From Frondihabitans sp. PAMC 28766 (GTDB lineage: Bacteria; Actinomycetota; Actinomycetes; Actinomycetales; Microbacteriaceae), in contig NZ_CP014513.1 in NCBI RefSeq assembly GCF_001577365.1, positions 3,658,001-3,722,000 of the forward strand: 64,000 nucleotides of DNA. Reading direction: 5' to 3'. The position numbers were made by a program, and so were the translations under genes. This document shows positions 26,266 to 34,307 of the stretch, piece by piece (within the stretch, counting starts at the first letter, position 1; each line of letters opens with the position of its first letter). A model generated the notes under the pieces. That model did not search any database. It was given only the letters and a program-made list of their open reading frames with translations, and was not told the origin of the DNA.

Positions 26266-26997
26266 TCAGCCCAGACTCGATCGCAGCGACTCGGTCACGG
26301 TCAACTTGTCTGCCCAGCGTCGTGGCCACCCTTCTGCAACCCAGGAGGCCTGCGGTTCGTTGCCGGATGCACCGAGCCACACCACTTCGTCGATCGCGCG
26401 TTGCTGTCGGCGAAGCACCGCGTCGACCACGTCCAGACGGTCCTCCCAGCCATACCCCTCAAGAAGAGCGGCGGCCCGGGCTCGTCGATCGGGGGCGGCC
26501 GTGAGACCGCGGTGCCCCAGGCTCTCGGGGTCGACGTCGAACGGTGTGAACCACTCCAACGCGTACGCGACATCGCTGATCGGCTCGGCCGGCCTCGCGA
26601 CGTCCCAATCGAAGAGCCCGACTGCCATGCAGCCGCGCCACGCAATGTTGGCGGGTTGCGGGTCGCCGTGGCAGATGACCGACGATCCTTCCGGCGGTAC
26701 GGCCCACACGGACTCTCGTGGGGGCTGCCACGACCTGGTCGCGTCGTGAATTCGACGAAGCAGCCTGCCGGCCGAAGAGACCGCCGAAAGGCTTACCTGA
26801 TGGGCCCAAGCGGCGTCGCCGGCGTCACCGGGAACCAGCCGCACGAACTCGTGCTGTTCGTCGATCGCGAGAGGCTCCGGTACGGGCAAGCCTTCGTCGA
26901 AGAGGTAATGAAGCAGCGAATGAACGGTGGGGCTCCATGGCTTTCGCGGGCGGCACACGACATCCCCGACTATCTCAACGGATCTCTCTTCTGCCAC
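26266..26997 (-). CDS. Phosphotransferase enzyme family protein (APH fold)
   Basis: 243 residues. The catalytic loop CHGDPQPANIAW (~109-120) and the LFDWD metal site (~128-132) are intact, followed by the usual WFTPF and GLTAAPDRRAR regions. The N-lobe is short (PRKPWSPTVHSLLHYLFDEG), as in several actinobacterial homologues lacking a canonical Lys strand. The substrate is unknown: antibiotic, amine or sugar. It is convergent with the truncated APH-like gene with a 22-bp gap. Confidence 0.8.
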   Translation of the reverse strand: MAEERSVEIVGDVVCRPRKPWSPTVHSLLHYLFDEGLPVPEPLAIDEQHEFVRLVPGDAGDAAWAHQVSLSAVSSAGRLLRRIHDATRSWQPPRESVWAVPPEGSSVICHGDPQPANIAWRGCMAVGLFDWDVARPAEPISDVAYALEWFTPFDVDPESLGHRGLTAAPDRRARAAALLEGYGWEDRLDVVDAVLRRQQRAIDEVVWLGASGNEPQASWVAEGWPRRWADKLTVTESLRSSLG

Positions 26998-27078
26998 ACC
27001 TGCAGCCTAGGGATCCAGGCCCAGGGAGTCGAAGGCCGATTCTTCTGGCCCAACCTCGTCGCCAGGACACCGTGTGGA

Positions 27079-27450
27079 TCAGCCAACGGAATCCGGGTCG
27101 GGTTGCCAGCCGCGCGTGACGACTTCCGCCACCCAGTCAGTCCCGGCGGGCCCCGTCGCCTTCAGCACGACGTCGTGCCTGGGAATCGTGATGGGCAGGC
27201 GCGTCGTCGCCCCGCAGACCACATTCATCGAAGCAAGCGGCTTTAACGAGCCGGAGTTGTTCTCGGGTGTTCGATGCAGAACGCCGACACGGACCACCCC
27301 ACCGCCGCGGCACACGCTCAGCACGTCGAATTCGCCAGGATCGACGGATCCGAGCTCCACCAGAGCGCTACCGGTCTTCTCGCCAGGTTCGCCGGTAAGC
27401 GTGTCGGATGCGGCACCGTCACCGTTCGAGTCGGACAGGAGTGTGCCCAT
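27079..27450 (-). CDS. Hypothetical secreted-type protein
   Basis: 123 residues. The composition (GEFDVLSVCRGGGVVRVGVLH, then NVVCGATTRLPITIP) resembles the C-terminal domain of small actinobacterial lipoproteins with two conserved Cys. No signal peptide or lipobox is present at this ATG and the upstream frame stops at 27520, so the N-terminus may have been lost or the start misplaced. It follows the phosphotransferase on the same strand only loosely. Confidence 0.45.
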   Translation of the reverse strand: MGTLLSDSNGDGAASDTLTGEPGEKTGSALVELGSVDPGEFDVLSVCRGGGVVRVGVLHRTPENNSGSLKPLASMNVVCGATTRLPITIPRHDVVLKATGPAGTDWVAEVVTRGWQPDPDSVG

Positions 27451-27587
27451 CCTGCTGGCTCCGACGACCGCCCTCCAGCCCCGCTTCGGGTGCCTCCCCG
27501 GCCGCGAGCGGGTCTTAGCCTACGATCGGCCCCGTGGGGGAATCCGCCACCGAGTTCGTCGACGCCGATGCGACGCCCGTTTTCCTG

Positions 27588-27701
27588 CTAGCCCTTCCGC
27601 CACAGGTCAAGCAGCAACCGGGCCACGGTCACGAGCAAGCTCCCGATCCCCAGCCATGGCACTGCGTTCCTGGACGGACGGTCACCGGTGTCATCAGACA
27701 T
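27588..27701 (-). CDS. Small (37-residue) single-helix protein
   Basis: An ATG at 27701 has a near-ideal SD (AGGAGG, about 7 nt upstream) and encodes a 37-residue protein: a polar N-terminus (MSDDTGDRPSRNA), a hydrophobic/amphipathic segment (WLGIGSLLVTVARLLLDLW) and a basic end (RKG). The quality of the ribosome site argues that it is real. It is shorter than usual gene-caller cut-offs. Function unknown; size and helix suit a membrane-associated micro-protein. Confidence 0.6.
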   Translation of the reverse strand: MSDDTGDRPSRNAVPWLGIGSLLVTVARLLLDLWRKG

Positions 27702-27846
27702 CGGGCCACCTCCTGGTGTGCGCGCCGGCGAACACGAGAAGCGGGGCCAGAGGTGCGCAACCGGGCGAACCCAATTACGATGATCCCGAGCGATACAGTC
27801 TCGGGGATCACATTCATCCCCTGGCTTTCCACTCGGAAGCCAAACC

Positions 27847-27878
27847 AAAGCCCACGACCCCGCCAGGTCGTGGGCTTT
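27847..27878 (-). terminator. Terminator of the peptide-catabolism operon
   Basis: A perfect 13-bp stem (AAAGCCCACGACC at 27847-27859 with GGTCGTGGGCTTT at 27866-27878) with a 6-nt loop lies 40 bp beyond the last gene of the long minus-strand operon. It is symmetric with A/T ends, so it could work in both directions. Confidence 0.85.
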
Positions 27879-27917
27879 ACTCTTGGCTCAGAGCCGCGAC
27901 CCGGCGGTATAGCGCGA

Positions 27918-29102
27918 CTATGCGACCCAGATGTCGCCGAGGGCGCGCAGGACGTTGCCACCGAGCACCTTCTCGATGTCGGCGTCCGAGTAGCCGCGCG
28001 CCACGAGTTCGGCCGCGATGTTGTGGAAACTCTCGGTCGGGTTCTCGAGGCCGTCGACATAGGCGACCCGAGGGTGATCCTGCGCCGTCGCCGCGGCCTT
28101 GCCGAGCAGGCCCGAGAAGGTGGTGTGCAGGCCGACGTGGTCGCCGTAGAGCGTGTCGGGGCCGAAGGCCACGTGGTCGATGCCGACGAGCTCTGCGGTG
28201 TACTCGAAGTGGTCCATCACCGACAGGATGCTGTGCGTCGTGTGGGCGTGCGAGATGGTCGTGTGCGGGGCGGCCGACATCCCGATCACTCCCCCGCCCG
28301 CGGCGACGGCGCGCAGCACGTCGTCCGACTTGAGACGCGGGATGTCCCAGAGGGCGCGAGCCCCGGCGTGCGTGATGAAGATCGGAACCGTCGAGGCCTC
28401 GGCGGAGTCGATGCCCGTCTGATCCGACGAGTGCGAGACGTCGACGGCGAGGCCCAGTTGGTTCATGCGGCGGATGGCCGCGCGACCGAAGTCGGTCAGG
28501 CCGAAGTCGTGCGCCTCCGAGAGGCCGGCGCCGAGGCCGTTCGACTCGGAATAGGCGATACCGATCTGGCGGATGCCGAGGCCGTACAGGATGTCGAGCC
28601 GGTCGAGGTCGTTGCCGACCGGGGTCGCCGCCTCGAGGCCGAAGACGAGCCCGACGTGGTCGGCCGCGTGCGCAGCGTGGATCTCGGCGACGGTGCGGAT
28701 CACGACGACGTCCGACTGGTGCGCGAGGTCGGCCTGCCGCATTCCCAGGTCGGTGACGACGTCCTCCCACTGCCACGGGGTGTTGCCCGTGACCATCGCC
28801 GTGCCGTCCATCATGTTGTCGAAGACGACGGTGAGACCGGAGGCCCTGAGCCCCTCGAACGCCGTGTGCTGCCGACCCGTGCGGTTGTAGGCGGGGGTGT
28901 TCGCCATGTCGTCGGGGAACCGGACGGGGTGGTCGTGCAGACTGATCGCGATGGTGTCGTGCAGCAGCCGCTCGGCGCGTGCGACGACATCGGGCGAGTG
29001 GCCGCCGCTCCAGGCGGGGACTCGGTCGAACTCCGGCGTCAGCGGATCGCGCGGCAGACCCAGGTCGCCGTCGAGGTAGTCGTACGACCTGTAGACCGTC
29101 AT
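27918..29102 (-). CDS. Peptidase M19 (renal-type dipeptidase)
   Basis: 394 residues from an ATG overlapping the upstream stop. Metal ligands of the M19 amidohydrolase barrel are visible: the HDHP motif (~57-60, in place of the usual HxD), a central Glu in GLVFGLEAATP, HSS in DVSHSSDQT and ITHAGARAL, and the late GIDHVAFGPD. M19 enzymes split dipeptides, often with D- or dehydro-residues at the C-terminal position. No signal peptide, so it acts on imported peptides. It is the last gene of the operon. Confidence 0.88.
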   Translation of the reverse strand: MTVYRSYDYLDGDLGLPRDPLTPEFDRVPAWSGGHSPDVVARAERLLHDTIAISLHDHPVRFPDDMANTPAYNRTGRQHTAFEGLRASGLTVVFDNMMDGTAMVTGNTPWQWEDVVTDLGMRQADLAHQSDVVVIRTVAEIHAAHAADHVGLVFGLEAATPVGNDLDRLDILYGLGIRQIGIAYSESNGLGAGLSEAHDFGLTDFGRAAIRRMNQLGLAVDVSHSSDQTGIDSAEASTVPIFITHAGARALWDIPRLKSDDVLRAVAAGGGVIGMSAAPHTTISHAHTTHSILSVMDHFEYTAELVGIDHVAFGPDTLYGDHVGLHTTFSGLLGKAAATAQDHPRVAYVDGLENPTESFHNIAAELVARGYSDADIEKVLGGNVLRALGDIWVA

Positions 29103-30496
29103 TCCGTCACCGCCGCGGTCGTCCCGGCCGTGCCGACCGGCGCGAGTCGGTGCTCGCCGTCGGCGAGCAGCCGCCAGAGGGCCTCCCACGCGCGCATGCC
29201 CTCGTGGATGCGCGGCAGCCGCAGGTACTCGTTCGGCGCGTGGAGGTTCTCGTCGGACGTCGAGAACGAGAAGAACAGCGTCTTCGCCCCGAGCACGTCC
29301 TCGAACAGCGTGGTCGCAGGCAGCGTCCCCGCGATGACGGCGAGCAGCACGCCCTCGCCGGGGTAGACGGTCTCGAGAGCCGCACTGGCGGCCCGGATCG
29401 CAGGATGGCCGGGGTCGATCCGGTACGCGGACACCCGGGCGTCGTCGACGCGCACCTCGACCTCGACACCCAGCGGTGCGCGCGCGAGGAGGTGCTGGGC
29501 GATGGCCGACGCGACGTGCTCGGGATCCTGCGCCCCCACGAGCCGCGAGGCGATGTGGCCCGTCGCGACGTGCGGGATGACCGAGTACTTGCCGCCGGCC
29601 GTGATGCCGGTGATCTCGAGTGTCGGGCGCTCCCAGAGGCGTTCGAGCGTGGTGAAGCCCTTCTCGCCGAAGAGCTCGGGCACGCCGAGTCCGCCGGCAT
29701 AGGCCGCCTCGTCGAAGGGCACGGCGGCGATCTCGGCGCGCCGGGCCGGCGAGAGCTCGGCCACGCCGTCGTAGAAGCCGTCGACCGTCACGCGGCCGTC
29801 GGCGTCGTGGAGGCCGGCGAGGAGCGTCGACAGGGCATGCACCGGGTTGGCGACCGTGCCGCCGAACCGGCCCGAGTGGAGGTCGCCGAGTGCGCCCGTG
29901 ACGACGACGTCGAGGCCGACCAGGCCCTTGGACGCGATCGACACGGACGGCTCTCCGGGGCGCCACTGCGCACCGTCGGCCGAGATGACGAGGTCGCAGG
30001 CCAGCTCGTCGGCGTGCTCACGCACGTAGCGGGGAAGGTTCGGGCTGCCAATCTCCTCCTCGCCCTCGATCACGAACTTGACGTTGAGCGGAAGACCGCC
30101 CTCGTGCGCGACGAACGCCTGGGCGAGCTTCAGCACGAGAAAGACGGGGCCCTTGTCGTCGGTCACGCCGCGCCCCCGGGCCACGTCGCCGTCGACGACC
30201 AGCTCGAACGGGTCGGTCGACCATTCGGCGAGATCGCCGGTCGGCTGAACGTCGTAGTGGCCGTAGACCAGGATCGTCGGCGCGCCGGCTGCACCCATCC
30301 ACTCCCCTCGCACGACCGGGAAGCCGTCGGTCTCGACGACGCGGCCGTCGGCGAAGGCGAGCTGCGCGGCCACCCACGACGCCGTCGCGCGCATCGTGTC
30401 CGGGTCGGCGCTGCGGCTGATGCTCGGCAGCGCGACGTACTCGGCGAGCTCGGGCAGGAGCGAGCTCAGCGACGGGAGTTCGAGCGAGCCGCTCAC
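29099..30496 (-). CDS. M20 family dipeptidase
   Basis: 465 residues from a GTG at 30496 that overlaps the creatininase-like stop; the longer ORF start is rejected. Motifs are GHYDVQP (metal His/Asp), the DDKGP bridging Asp, EGEEEIGS (catalytic and metal Glu) and a terminal His in RIHEGMRAWEAL. Matches the M20A carnosinase/PepV-like dipeptidases. It hydrolyses imported dipeptides in the cytoplasm. Confidence 0.9.
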   Translation of the reverse strand: MSGSLELPSLSSLLPELAEYVALPSISRSADPDTMRATASWVAAQLAFADGRVVETDGFPVVRGEWMGAAGAPTILVYGHYDVQPTGDLAEWSTDPFELVVDGDVARGRGVTDDKGPVFLVLKLAQAFVAHEGGLPLNVKFVIEGEEEIGSPNLPRYVREHADELACDLVISADGAQWRPGEPSVSIASKGLVGLDVVVTGALGDLHSGRFGGTVANPVHALSTLLAGLHDADGRVTVDGFYDGVAELSPARRAEIAAVPFDEAAYAGGLGVPELFGEKGFTTLERLWERPTLEITGITAGGKYSVIPHVATGHIASRLVGAQDPEHVASAIAQHLLARAPLGVEVEVRVDDARVSAYRIDPGHPAIRAASAALETVYPGEGVLLAVIAGTLPATTLFEDVLGAKTLFFSFSTSDENLHAPNEYLRLPRIHEGMRAWEALWRLLADGEHRLAPVGTAGTTAAVTE

Positions 30497-31206
30497 GACT
30501 TCATCCAGCCGTTCTCGAGGAGGTCGCGGACCTCTCGCACGCCGGCGTCCCACACCTGCTGCATGTCGGCGTCGGGGCGACCGTAGTCGCCGCCGTGGCT
30601 CCCGTCAGGCGCTGCCTCGCGCATCTCGGCAGCCGAGAGAACGCCGGCGAGCGCCCGCGACATCGGCGGCTTCGAGCCCTCGGGGATCGTCGCCCCCTCG
30701 ACGCGCGTCCACGCGAAGTTCTCGACCCAGGCGCCGTGCAGCTGCACCTCGGAGAACCGGCTCGCCGCTGCCGCCGTCTGCGGGGCGTTGTACCAGCTGT
30801 GGAAGAGGACCTCGACGCTCGGCTCGCGGTGGGCGCTGGTCCATTCTCGGATGAGGCCCGTGACGGGGGCGTTGCCGCCGTGCCCGTTGACGAGCGCGAT
30901 TCGCCGGAAACCCTGGCCGGCCAAGACGTCGAGCAGGTCGCGGATCACCTCGATGTAGGTCGACATGCGCAGGCTCATGCTGCCCGGGTACGTCGTGAAG
31001 TAGGGCGCCATGCCGAACGGCAGCGTGGGCAGCACCGGGATGCCGAGCGGCTCGGCCGCCTCTTCTGCCACGCGCCCGGCCAGGATCGCATCGGTGCCGA
31101 GCGAGAGGTAGCCGTGCTGCTCGGTCGACCCGACGGGCAGGACGATTCGGTCGTCGTGCTTCAGGTACTCCTCGATCTGCATCCAGTTGCGGTCGTGTAG
31201 TCGCAT
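30493..31206 (-). CDS. Creatininase family amidase
   Basis: 237 residues. The family signature is complete: LPVGSTEQHGYLSLGTD (~23-39, metal Glu and His), VNGHGGN (~107-113) and a late Glu in SEVQLHGAW. Creatininase-fold enzymes open cyclic amides or remove formyl groups (creatinine, 3-dehydro-scyllo-inosose, mycofactocin precursor). Here a role in splitting a cyclic or modified amide within imported peptide units is possible but inferred from context only. Confidence 0.85.
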   Translation of the reverse strand: MRLHDRNWMQIEEYLKHDDRIVLPVGSTEQHGYLSLGTDAILAGRVAEEAAEPLGIPVLPTLPFGMAPYFTTYPGSMSLRMSTYIEVIRDLLDVLAGQGFRRIALVNGHGGNAPVTGLIREWTSAHREPSVEVLFHSWYNAPQTAAAASRFSEVQLHGAWVENFAWTRVEGATIPEGSKPPMSRALAGVLSAAEMREAAPDGSHGGDYGRPDADMQQVWDAGVREVRDLLENGWMKS

Positions 31207-31210
31207 GTCT

Positions 31211-32461
31211 CTACTTCCTGATCAGACGCGAGGCGATGAGAGCCTCGGTGCGTGCCATCTCGTTGCCGACGATCATGAGGCCCTCGTCGACGCCCATGCC
31301 GGGCTTGGCGAGCACCTGGGTCGCCCCGCACGCCATCGCGACGTGGGCCGAGACCTGAGCCGACCGGTCGGTCTCGTTGCAGGTGCCGCCGCAGTACGCC
31401 TCGTACCCGGCCTCACGCACCAGCAGCAGCGCTTCGATGCTCTGGCCGATGCCACCGAGGTCGGGGGTCTTGACGTGGATCACGTCGGCCGCGCCCGCGT
31501 CGACGAACGCGCGGATGTCGTCGAGGGTGTTGCACCACTCGTCGACGGCCAGCTTCACCGTCGACGCACGGGCCGCAAGTGCCCGGCGGAGGGCGACGTA
31601 GGTCTCGATCTGCGCGTCACGCGAGCCCGCGTCGATCGGGTGCTCGACTGTCAACGGGTAGGGCGCCACGAGTCGCCCGAGCCCGGCGAGGTAGTCGGCC
31701 GCGCGCTCGACGTCGCCGTCGAAGATGAGCCCGACTGTGCCGTAGGTGTCGATGTGGATGCGGGGGCTGTAGTCGGGCGTCGGCCGCAGGGCCTCGATTC
31801 GCGACACGAGCCACGCGAGATACGCTTCGAGCACCTCGCCGTCCTGCCCGAGCTTGCCGTCCACGGCGTTGATGAGCGCGTGCGGCAGCACGTCGACGGT
31901 CTTCACGATCATCTTCTCGGCGTTGCCGTGCCGGTCGTCGCCGGTCTGCGCGTAGAGCGGCACCGATGCGATGTCGATGCCGGTCGAATACTCGTCGCGG
32001 ATCACCTCGGCCATGGTGACCCGGCGGCCCTGCGCGACCGCGGCGAGCAGGGCCTGGCTGACGCCGTACCGGATGGCGGTGTGCAACGGCGTGCCCAGGA
32101 TCCTGACGCCCTCGATCTCGTCGGCCACCTCGCGGAACGCCGTGAGCTCGCGATCGATCAGCAGAGGAGTGACGTGCGCCGCCACGATCGCGGCTGCCGC
32201 GTCGGCCGAGAACACAGGATCGCGCCCACCCGCCCCCGAGTACTGCACCGCCGCGCAGTCGCCGAACACGACCGACCCGTCGCCCAGGACGAGCAGCACC
32301 GAGAGCGACTCCCCCGGCTGGCGGATGCGCAAGAAACCCGGGGTCAGCGGTTCACCGACGTACCCGAAGCCGTCATGCAAAGCGGCCGCCCGGATCGCCG
32401 CCTGGTCGTCGGCGAAGAAGCCGGTGCGCCCGGGCACGGTGACGACGTCGACGATCCGCAT
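31211..32461 (-). CDS. Methylaspartate ammonia-lyase
   Basis: 416 residues, the family length. Enolase-superfamily features are the QYSGAGGRDPVF N-terminal loop, KMIVKTVDVLPHALIN with the catalytic-type lysine, acidic metal ligands in HIDTYGT, VEHPIDAGSRD and VDEWCNTLDD, the VIHVKTPDLGG lysine strand, and KPGMGVDEG. The enzyme eliminates ammonia from (2S,3S)-3-methylaspartate to mesaconate. Glutamate mutase genes, its usual partners, are absent, so the substrate probably comes from outside as part of a peptide. Confidence 0.9.
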   Translation of the reverse strand: MRIVDVVTVPGRTGFFADDQAAIRAAALHDGFGYVGEPLTPGFLRIRQPGESLSVLLVLGDGSVVFGDCAAVQYSGAGGRDPVFSADAAAAIVAAHVTPLLIDRELTAFREVADEIEGVRILGTPLHTAIRYGVSQALLAAVAQGRRVTMAEVIRDEYSTGIDIASVPLYAQTGDDRHGNAEKMIVKTVDVLPHALINAVDGKLGQDGEVLEAYLAWLVSRIEALRPTPDYSPRIHIDTYGTVGLIFDGDVERAADYLAGLGRLVAPYPLTVEHPIDAGSRDAQIETYVALRRALAARASTVKLAVDEWCNTLDDIRAFVDAGAADVIHVKTPDLGGIGQSIEALLLVREAGYEAYCGGTCNETDRSAQVSAHVAMACGATQVLAKPGMGVDEGLMIVGNEMARTEALIASRLIRK

Positions 32462-32462
32462 G

Positions 32463-33428
32463 TCAGCGGGCGTCGGCCAGATCGAGACCGGCGACGAACT
32501 CGGCCAGCTCGTCGAGGTTCGCGACCTCGCAGGTGCGCCGGCCCTCTTCGATGTCGTGGATCATCTCGACGACGCGGTCGAAGATCGGGCCCTGGAAGTC
32601 CTTATGGACCTCGTCGACCTCGGTCTTGCGCTTGCGGATCATGAGGTCGCGGTAGATGCCCGAGTGGCTCTTGGCGCTCTTGCGGTTGAAGACGGCGAGG
32701 CGGTCGAGCGAGCCCTCGAGGTCGTCGGGCACGAAGCCGTCGAAGCTCTCGACCTTCACCGGCGCCTGCGCGAGCACCTCTTCGCTGATCGCGATCATCA
32801 CCGGGCGGTAGGCGGGCGCCTCCAGCGTCTCGGCGATCGACAGGTCCGACACGGCGCCGGCCCACATCATGGCGCCGTAGACCTCTTTGCCCCAGAGGTA
32901 GCCGAGCACGTTGTCGGTCGGCTCGGCGTAGGGCAGCGCGTCGGCCAGCTCGCGGACGCGGTCGGTGATCACACCGCCGTCGATCTCTCCGATGCGGAAG
33001 GTGCCGATGTTGCCCTGCATCACGCGACCCCGGCCCATGACGTCGGCGCCGAAGTTGACGAAGCTCGACAGGACGCGCTCACGGCCGACGGCCTCGATCA
33101 TCGCGTCGGCCGTGAGGCCGTTCTGGACTGTCAGCACATACCCGTCGGGCGCGAGGCGGTCGCGCAGCAGGTCGGCGGCGGACTGCGAGTGGAGGCTCTT
33201 CACGGCGACGATAGCGTGCTCGATCGTGTCGGGCAGCTCGTCGGGGGTGATGGCCGGCACGCGCACCGTGAACTCCTCGACGGGGCCCTCGATCCGGAGG
33301 CCGTCCTTCTGGATGGCGGCGACGTACTCCGGGTCGGCGTCGCAGAGCGTGACGTCGTGGCCCGCGCGGAACATGTGCGCGCCGATGGTGCCGCCGATGG
33401 CACCGGCTCCGATGATGGTGATCTTCAT
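32463..33428 (-). CDS. Ketopantoate reductase family protein
   Basis: 321 residues. The N-terminal NADPH motif GAGAIGGTIGAHM (~7-19), VAVKS (~74-78) and TVQNGL (~102-107) with a catalytic-type Lys (WGKEVYGAMMW, ~179-189) define the ApbA/PanE C6PGDH-like fold. The C-terminal half deviates from true PanE, and the setting in a peptide-degradation operon argues for reduction of another 2-oxo acid. It overlaps the hydrolase stop by 4 nt. Confidence 0.85.
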   Translation of the reverse strand: MKITIIGAGAIGGTIGAHMFRAGHDVTLCDADPEYVAAIQKDGLRIEGPVEEFTVRVPAITPDELPDTIEHAIVAVKSLHSQSAADLLRDRLAPDGYVLTVQNGLTADAMIEAVGRERVLSSFVNFGADVMGRGRVMQGNIGTFRIGEIDGGVITDRVRELADALPYAEPTDNVLGYLWGKEVYGAMMWAGAVSDLSIAETLEAPAYRPVMIAISEEVLAQAPVKVESFDGFVPDDLEGSLDRLAVFNRKSAKSHSGIYRDLMIRKRKTEVDEVHKDFQGPIFDRVVEMIHDIEEGRRTCEVANLDELAEFVAGLDLADAR

Positions 33429-34297
33429 GCTGCTCCTTCTGTCACGGTGGCCGGCACGGCTCGGGCGAGGAAGTCGCGGAGGGTCTGCTGGAACTTTTCG
33501 CGCTCTTCGGTCTGGGGCGAGTGGCCAGACTTCTCGAAGATCACGAGCTCGGAGTCGGGGATGAGCCGGGCGATCGTCTCGGAGGCGCTGACGGGCGTGA
33601 CCCAGTCGCCGCGCCCGACCGTCACGAGGGTGGGGACCGCGATGTTCGGCAGATCGGCCTTCAGGTCGTAGGTCGGGAAGTTCTCGACGAAGCAGGCGTT
33701 GTGCGCCTCGTGGCGGTAGATGCCCGCCTCGACTGCCGCATTCGACTTCTCTTCGTCGTACTCGAAGTCGTACAGCGGGATCAGCTCGGCCCAGAGCGAC
33801 CTCAGCTCGGCGTCGCTGCGGACTGTGCCGCCCCAGTACCGGTTGAAGTGCTCCCAGTCGATCTCGACTCGATCCTGGTTGCGGGCGTTCTCGAAGGCGA
33901 GCTCGAGGTTCGAGCCGTCGGCCGAGGTGTCACGCAGCATGATGGCCGAGAGGTGCTCGGGGTAGCGGACGGCGTACTCGAGCGCGATGAAGCCGCCGTA
34001 CGAGCCGCCCGCCACCACCACCTTGTCCACGCCGGCCCACTGGCGGAGGCCGTCGACATCCGCGGCCCACTGCTCGTGCGAGTACGGGCCGACTCCCTCG
34101 GACAGGCCGCAGCCGCGCGAGTCGAAGACGATCACTCGAAAGCGGTCGTGGAGCGGGCCGAAGGTCGACTTCGGCTCGGCGAGCGACCCGATGCCGCCGC
34201 CGCCGTGGTGCGCGATGAGCACCGGGGCGTTCGGGTCGCCGTTCGAGGGTTCGAGCACCTCGACGTTCAGACGCGCCCCATTGATGACGAGATCCAT
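33425..34297 (-). CDS. Prolyl-iminopeptidase-like alpha/beta hydrolase
   Basis: 290 residues. The HHGGGG oxyanion region (~30-35), DSRGCGLSEG (~59-68), the nucleophile elbow GGSYGG (~97-102), an Asp in VGRGDWVTP and His in EKSGHSPQTE complete the triad. The GGSYGG and DxRGxG pattern is that of proline iminopeptidases (S33) that release N-terminal proline from short peptides; esterase activity is the alternative. GAAGGAGA precedes the ATG. Confidence 0.85.
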   Translation of the reverse strand: MDLVINGARLNVEVLEPSNGDPNAPVLIAHHGGGGIGSLAEPKSTFGPLHDRFRVIVFDSRGCGLSEGVGPYSHEQWAADVDGLRQWAGVDKVVVAGGSYGGFIALEYAVRYPEHLSAIMLRDTSADGSNLELAFENARNQDRVEIDWEHFNRYWGGTVRSDAELRSLWAELIPLYDFEYDEEKSNAAVEAGIYRHEAHNACFVENFPTYDLKADLPNIAVPTLVTVGRGDWVTPVSASETIARLIPDSELVIFEKSGHSPQTEEREKFQQTLRDFLARAVPATVTEGAA

Positions 34298-34307
34298 GGT
34301 TTCTCCT

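Noticed and set aside
25485..26997. Aminoglycoside resistance genes
   Set aside because: Both proteins have only the general APH fold; one is truncated and neither matches a known resistance subgroup by motif.
27534..29366. A 610-codon plus-strand open frame
   Set aside because: It lies opposite the M19 dipeptidase, whose motifs, overlap and terminator are convincing; the shadow has none.
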